A stretch of 9,763 bases of DNA from an uncultured Rhodovulum sp. (GTDB lineage Bacteria; Pseudomonadota; Alphaproteobacteria; Rhodobacterales; Rhodobacteraceae). Numbering within the stretch: position 1 is the stretch's first letter; the number at the start of each line of letters is the position of its first letter. The DNA is taken from positions 1 through 9,763 of the forward strand of contig CAMIMK010000096.1 of the NCBI GenBank assembly GCA_946221765.1. Reading direction: 5' to 3'. The notes beneath the pieces are model-generated. The model searched no databases. It worked only from the letters and a program-made list of their open reading frames with translations, and was not told the DNA's origin. This document shows, piece after piece, positions 6,998-9,763 of this stretch. The position numbers were made by a program, and so were the translations under genes.

Positions 6998-7243
6998 TTT
7001 CCCCTCCTGAACAATTTTGACGTCCGAAATCCATGAGCTTCGGGAAATTCTCCCCGCTTTAGTAGGACATTAATACATTCAATTTCCAATCGCACAACGC
7101 ATATTTCCGCAACACCCTGAGATTATTGCGACAACGGACCCATGCGTTAACCGTTTTATCCCGCGGCACCCCGACTGCGGTCGAAGCTTGACGAAGCGGC
7201 TCCTGCGCGCGACTTCGGGGTCAAGGGCTGCAGGGGTTCCGAG
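6998..7243. other. Divergent control region between the RTX gene and lipB
   Basis: This 246-base gap has a clearly lower GC content than the genes around it, especially at 7060-7165. It must carry the start signals of both the RTX gene (leftward) and lipB (rightward). Apart from the leftward promoter candidate and the RTX ribosome binding site, I see no clear operator, terminator or small gene. The lipB side is GC-rich again (about 7170-7243), with only a weak GGGG as ribosome binding site. Confidence 0.5.
7070..7097 (-). promoter_or_regulatory. Candidate promoter of the RTX gene
   Basis: In a markedly AT-richer stretch, the minus strand shows TTGTGC (7092-7097) and TATTAA (7070-7075) separated by 16 bases. 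It would start transcription near 7063 and leave a leader of about 65 bases. The hexamers are plausible but not perfect, and overlapping alternatives exist. Confidence 0.3.
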
Positions 7244-7936
7244 ATGATACCGATCCCATCCGAATCGCTTTCCGCCACGGCCGAAGCGCCGGAGTGGACC
7301 GTGGCCGGGGGGCTCGTTCCCTATCCCGAGGCGCTGGCGGCCATGGAGGCGCGCGTCGAGGCGATGATCGCCGGGCGGGCGGGCGAATGGGTGTGGCTCC
7401 TGGAGCATCCGCCGCTCTACACCGCCGGCACGTCGGCGCGGCCCGAGGACCTGCTGGAGCCGGAGCGCTTCCCGGTCTATCCGGCGCGGCGCGGCGGGGA
7501 ATACACCTATCACGGCCCGGGGCAGCGGGTGGCCTATGCGATGCTCGACCTCAACCGCCGCGGGCGGGACGTGCGGGCCTATGTCACGCAGCTGGAAGCC
7601 TGGGTGATCGGCGCGCTGGCCGAATTCGGGGTGCAGGGCGTCACCCGGCCCGGGCGGGTGGGCGTCTGGGTGGTGCGGCCCGACCGGCCGCCGCAGCCCG
7701 ACGGCAGCCCGGCCGAGGACAAGATCGCGGCGATCGGGGTCAGGATCCGGCGCTGGGTGAGCTTCCACGGCGTCGCCATCAACGTCGAGCCCGATCTCGC
7801 GCATTTCGGCGGCATCGTGCCCTGCGGCATCCGCGGGCACGGGGTGACGAGCCTCGTCGACCTCGGGCTGCCGGTGACGATGGCCGATCTCGACGTGGCG
7901 CTGCGGCGGAGCTTCGACCGGGTCTTTGCCGGCTGA
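7244..7936 (+). CDS. lipB: Octanoyltransferase (lipoyl synthesis)
   Basis: LipB moves the octanoyl group from acyl carrier protein to the lipoyl domains of enzymes such as pyruvate dehydrogenase and the glycine cleavage H protein; LipA then inserts sulfur. The 230-residue protein has the family signatures in order: EHPPLYTAGTSA (54-65), RGGEYTYHGPGQ (82-93, with His90), the Lys motif DKIAAIGVRI with Lys160, and GGIVPCGI with Cys194. Lys160 and Cys194 match the catalytic pair known in LipB. Length is normal. The start ATG has only a weak upstream GGGG, so a slightly later start cannot be ruled out. It converges on the cyclo-ligase gene with 7 bases between the stops and is followed by no hairpin of its own. 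Confidence 0.96.
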   Translation: MIPIPSESLSATAEAPEWTVAGGLVPYPEALAAMEARVEAMIAGRAGEWVWLLEHPPLYTAGTSARPEDLLEPERFPVYPARRGGEYTYHGPGQRVAYAMLDLNRRGRDVRAYVTQLEAWVIGALAEFGVQGVTRPGRVGVWVVRPDRPPQPDGSPAEDKIAAIGVRIRRWVSFHGVAINVEPDLAHFGGIVPCGIRGHGVTSLVDLGLPVTMADLDVALRRSFDRVFAG

Positions 7937-7943
7937 GGGCGGT

Positions 7944-8555
7944 TCAGGCGGAGGTCTGGGCGCCGCGTTCGGTGACGACCGCGTCGAGCCGTGCGTCATG
8001 GCGGCCGCTCGGCACGCGGGGCACCTGCTGCGCGGCATAGGCAAGGCCGAGGGCGCGGACCGGGCCGGCCGCCCGCAGGGCCGCGAGGGTGCGGTCATAG
8101 AAGCCGCCGCCATAGCCGAGGCGGTGGCCGCGGGGATCGAAGGCGAGCAGCGGGACCAGCAGCAGGTCCGGCACCACCATCCCACCGGATTGCGGCTCCT
8201 CCACGCCGAAGGTCGAGCGGGCGGTTGCGGTGCCGGGCGTCCAGGGCCGGAAGACGAGCGGGGTGTCCGGCGCCGTCACCACCGGCACGGCAAGCGGGAC
8301 GCCGAGGCCATGCAGGGCGAGGAGCAGCGGCCGGGTGTCGAGTTCCGATCCGATCGGCAGGTAGCCCGCGACACAGGTGATGGCCTTCAGCGGCCCGAGA
8401 TTCGCCAGAACATGCGCGGAAACCATGCGCGGGGCGCCCGGGCTGTGCACCTTGGCAAGATCGCGCGCCCGCCGCGCCGCCGCCCGGGCCGCGCGCTTGC
8501 TCGCGGCGAGCGCATCCTGCGGGTCTGCGGGCGCGGGGGAGTCGGTGGAACTCAT
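7944..8555 (-). CDS. 5-formyltetrahydrofolate cyclo-ligase (methenyl-THF synthetase)
   Basis: This cytoplasmic enzyme uses ATP to turn 5-formyl-THF into 5,10-methenyl-THF and so returns a storage folate to one-carbon metabolism. The 203-residue protein shows the family pattern: a basic N-terminal helix (Lys20 onward, KRAARAAARRARD), GSELDTRPLL (69-78), the conserved LLLVPLLAFDPRGHRLGYGGGFYDR block (131-155; GYGGGFYDR at 147-155) and VPSGRHDARLDAVVTE (181-196). The family is also called ygfA or fau. I chose the ATG at 8555, which opens a typical length; a longer frame up to 8651 would read through the candidate RNA below. No good ribosome binding site is visible in front of 8555. A gene of this family just downstream of a structured RNA is the classical ssrS-ygfA arrangement. 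Confidence 0.94.
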   Translation of the reverse strand: MSSTDSPAPADPQDALAASKRAARAAARRARDLAKVHSPGAPRMVSAHVLANLGPLKAITCVAGYLPIGSELDTRPLLLALHGLGVPLAVPVVTAPDTPLVFRPWTPGTATARSTFGVEEPQSGGMVVPDLLLVPLLAFDPRGHRLGYGGGFYDRTLAALRAAGPVRALGLAYAAQQVPRVPSGRHDARLDAVVTERGAQTSA

Positions 8556-8581
8556 GCGGGGGAGGTCAAGTGGCGGGCCCG

Positions 8582-8757
8582 GCGCAACCGTGCAGGCGAT
8601 TGATCCTTGAGAGCCTGGTAAACCAGGTGGGCACCAGGTGCGATAGGCCAAGGCCAGTCACAGAGCCGGCTCCCTCAAGAATATTTAAGGCCACTAGGAT
8701 GCAGGCCCGTCACGGGAAGGCTAGCACCCGCCGACAGCCAATGTAATGCGGTTGCGC
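8582..8757 (-). ncRNA. ssrS: Candidate 6S RNA (or other structured RNA) upstream of the cyclo-ligase gene
   Basis: The 254-base gap between the cyclo-ligase and flavoprotein genes holds a 176-base unit whose ends are perfectly complementary over 9 bases (GCGCAACCG with CGGTTGCGC). Numbered from 8757 on the minus strand, a rod can be drawn: closing stem 1-9/168-176, a mostly unpaired middle, then GGTGC/GCACC (30-34/117-121) continued by TAG/CTA (35-37/112-114). On the 3' side of the middle sits a small hairpin, CCTGG-TTTA-CCAGG (131-144, plus 8614-8627). Size, a long rod with a central bubble, and position just before a 5-formyl-THF cyclo-ligase gene all fit 6S RNA, which binds sigma-70 RNA polymerase. 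Alternative pairings also exist, for example 76-90 with 143-155. The strand is inferred from the neighbour: a T5 run follows the stem on the plus strand (8761-8765), so plus-strand transcription is not excluded. Confidence 0.5.
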
Positions 8758-8809
8758 AGGTTTTTGAAGGGGCGTTGCAGCGGGAACGCTACCGATGCGG
8801 GAGGGCGCC

Positions 8810-9763
8810 ATGGCGGAGGAGTATGCAGTCGAGGCGCTGGTGGTTGGCGCCGGTCCGGCGGGGCTGATGGCAGTCGAGACGCTGGCCGCCGCCGGGCGCC
8901 GGGTTCTGGTCGCCGAGGCGATGGCCTCCCCGGCCCGGAAGCTGCTGATGGCCGGCAAGTCCGGGCTGAACCTGACCAAGGCCGAGGCGCCGGAGGCCTT
9001 CGCCGCCGCCTATCCCGAGGGGCAGGCGGCGCTCGGGCCGATGCTCGCGGCTTTCGGGCCCGGGGAGGTGCGTGCCTGGGCGGCGGGGCTCGGGGTCGAG
9101 ACCTTCGTCGGCTCGAGCGGGCGGGTCTTTCCGACCGGCATGAAGGCATCGCCGCTGCTCCGGGCCTGGCTCGGCCGGCTGGGCGGGCAGGGGGTGGAGC
9201 TGCGGACGCGCTGGCGGTGGACCGGCTGGGACGGGCCGCAGGCGGTCTTTGCGACGCCGGAGGGGCCGGTGGCCGTCCAGGCCGGGGTCACCGTGCTGGC
9301 GCTGGGCGGGGCGTCGTGGCGGCGTCTCGGTTCGGACGGGGCCTGGGCCGGCATCCTGGACCGCGCGGGCGTGGCCCGCGCCCCGTTCCAGCCGTCCAAT
9401 GTCGGGCTTGCCGTCGCCTGGTCCCCGCCGATGGCGCGGCATTTCGGGGCGGCGGTGAAGCCGGTGCGGCTCACGGCCGGTGGCGCGACCAGCCGGGGGG
9501 AGTTCGTGCTGTCGGCGCGGGGGCTGGAGGGCGGCGGGATCTATGCCCTCGGTCCCCGGCTGCGCGGGGGCGCGCCGCTCGTCCTCGACCTGCTGCCGGA
9601 TCTGGCGGCCGGGGTGGTCGCCGCCCGGCTGGCCGGCCCGCGGGGCGGTGCCAGCCTCTCGAACCACCTGCGCCGGCGACTCGGCCTCTCGCCGGTGAAG
9701 ATCGCCCTGCTGCGGGAATTCTGCCCCGAGGCGGCGGGGGCCGCGCCGGACGCACTGGCCACC
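8810..9763 (+). CDS. NAD(P)/FAD-dependent flavoprotein of the HI0933/BaiN type (TIGR03862-like), partial at the right edge
   Basis: The frame stays open from the ATG at 8810 to the edge (318 codons) and lacks its C-terminal end. It begins with a dinucleotide-binding fold: VVGAGPAG (Gly13, Gly15, Gly18) and an acidic residue, Glu36, placed to bind the FAD ribose. The family blocks follow: RKLLMAGKSGLNLTK (43-57), SSGRVFPTGMKASPLL (102-117), LALGGASWRRLGSDG (163-177) and LSARGLEGGGIYAL. These match the HI0933-like flavoproteins, in particular the group called TIGR03862, whose substrate is generally unknown. The ATG at 8810 has GGGAGG (8799-8804) 5 bases upstream; the in-frame ATG at 8795 has no such site. 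It is divergent from the candidate RNA, with only 52 bases between its start and the RNA's presumed 5' end. Confidence 0.9.
   Translation, partial: MAEEYAVEALVVGAGPAGLMAVETLAAAGRRVLVAEAMASPARKLLMAGKSGLNLTKAEAPEAFAAAYPEGQAALGPMLAAFGPGEVRAWAAGLGVETFVGSSGRVFPTGMKASPLLRAWLGRLGGQGVELRTRWRWTGWDGPQAVFATPEGPVAVQAGVTVLALGGASWRRLGSDGAWAGILDRAGVARAPFQPSNVGLAVAWSPPMARHFGAAVKPVRLTAGGATSRGEFVLSARGLEGGGIYALGPRLRGGAPLVLDLLPDLAAGVVAARLAGPRGGASLSNHLRRRLGLSPVKIALLREFCPEAAGAAPDALAT

Noticed and set aside
7079..8185. A 368-codon minus-strand frame opposite lipB
   Set aside because: It is out of frame with the cyclo-ligase gene and antisense to lipB. The translation is His/Pro/Arg-rich with no family features.
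8614..8650. A signal recognition particle (4.5S) RNA, suggested by a TGGTTTACCAGG motif on the minus strand
   Set aside because: The motif recalls SRP RNA, but the following conserved GGTCAGG and GGAAGGAAGCAG elements are absent, so it is only the small hairpin inside the candidate 6S RNA.
8789..9667. A 292-codon minus-strand frame opposite the flavoprotein gene
   Set aside because: The plus strand carries an unmistakable FAD-binding fold and family motifs here; the antisense translation is rich in Arg/Pro/Gly/Gln and unlike any family.

Overview
This is a very GC-rich window with codon use dominated by G/C third positions. The gene content suggests an alphaproteobacterium, most likely of the Rhodobacterales/Paracoccaceae type. 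The pointers are a ppiD-like gene directly in front of trpE, an lipB of the alphaproteobacterial kind, and an HI0933/TIGR03862-type flavoprotein beside a 5-formyl-THF cyclo-ligase. This assignment rests on gene content and composition only; there is no rRNA or other marker here.

Layout. Positions 1-432 hold no convincing gene: possibly the last codons of a plus-strand gene, then about 380 bases rich in stem-loops. Positions 433-3843 (minus) hold a SurA/PpiD-type periplasmic folding factor followed 30 bases later by anthranilate synthase component I (trpE), probably one transcript. Positions 4104-5176 (plus) hold an 83-residue three-helix membrane protein and an L,D-transpeptidase lipoprotein. 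A strong 12-bp hairpin (5182-5211) separates that lipoprotein from a convergent gene, a 593-residue secreted protein built almost wholly of RTX calcium-binding repeats (5216-6997, minus). An AT-richer intergenic stretch (6998-7243) then leads to lipB (7244-7936, plus). It converges, with 7 bases between stops, on a 5-formyltetrahydrofolate cyclo-ligase gene (7944-8555, minus). Upstream of that gene lies a candidate structured RNA of about 176 nt (8582-8757), best explained as 6S RNA. A divergent flavoprotein gene (8810 onward, plus) runs off the right edge.

How the parts fit. Most genes are housekeeping: tryptophan synthesis, envelope protein folding, peptidoglycan cross-linking, lipoate synthesis and folate metabolism. 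The accessory-looking item is the RTX protein, which has no type I secretion genes beside it in the window and carries near-identical 54-bp internal duplications. I did not find a clearly new multi-gene system. The items most worth a second look are the candidate 6S RNA, the all-repeat RTX protein with recent repeat expansion, the hairpin cluster at 230-340, and a perfect dyad in front of the L,D-transpeptidase gene.
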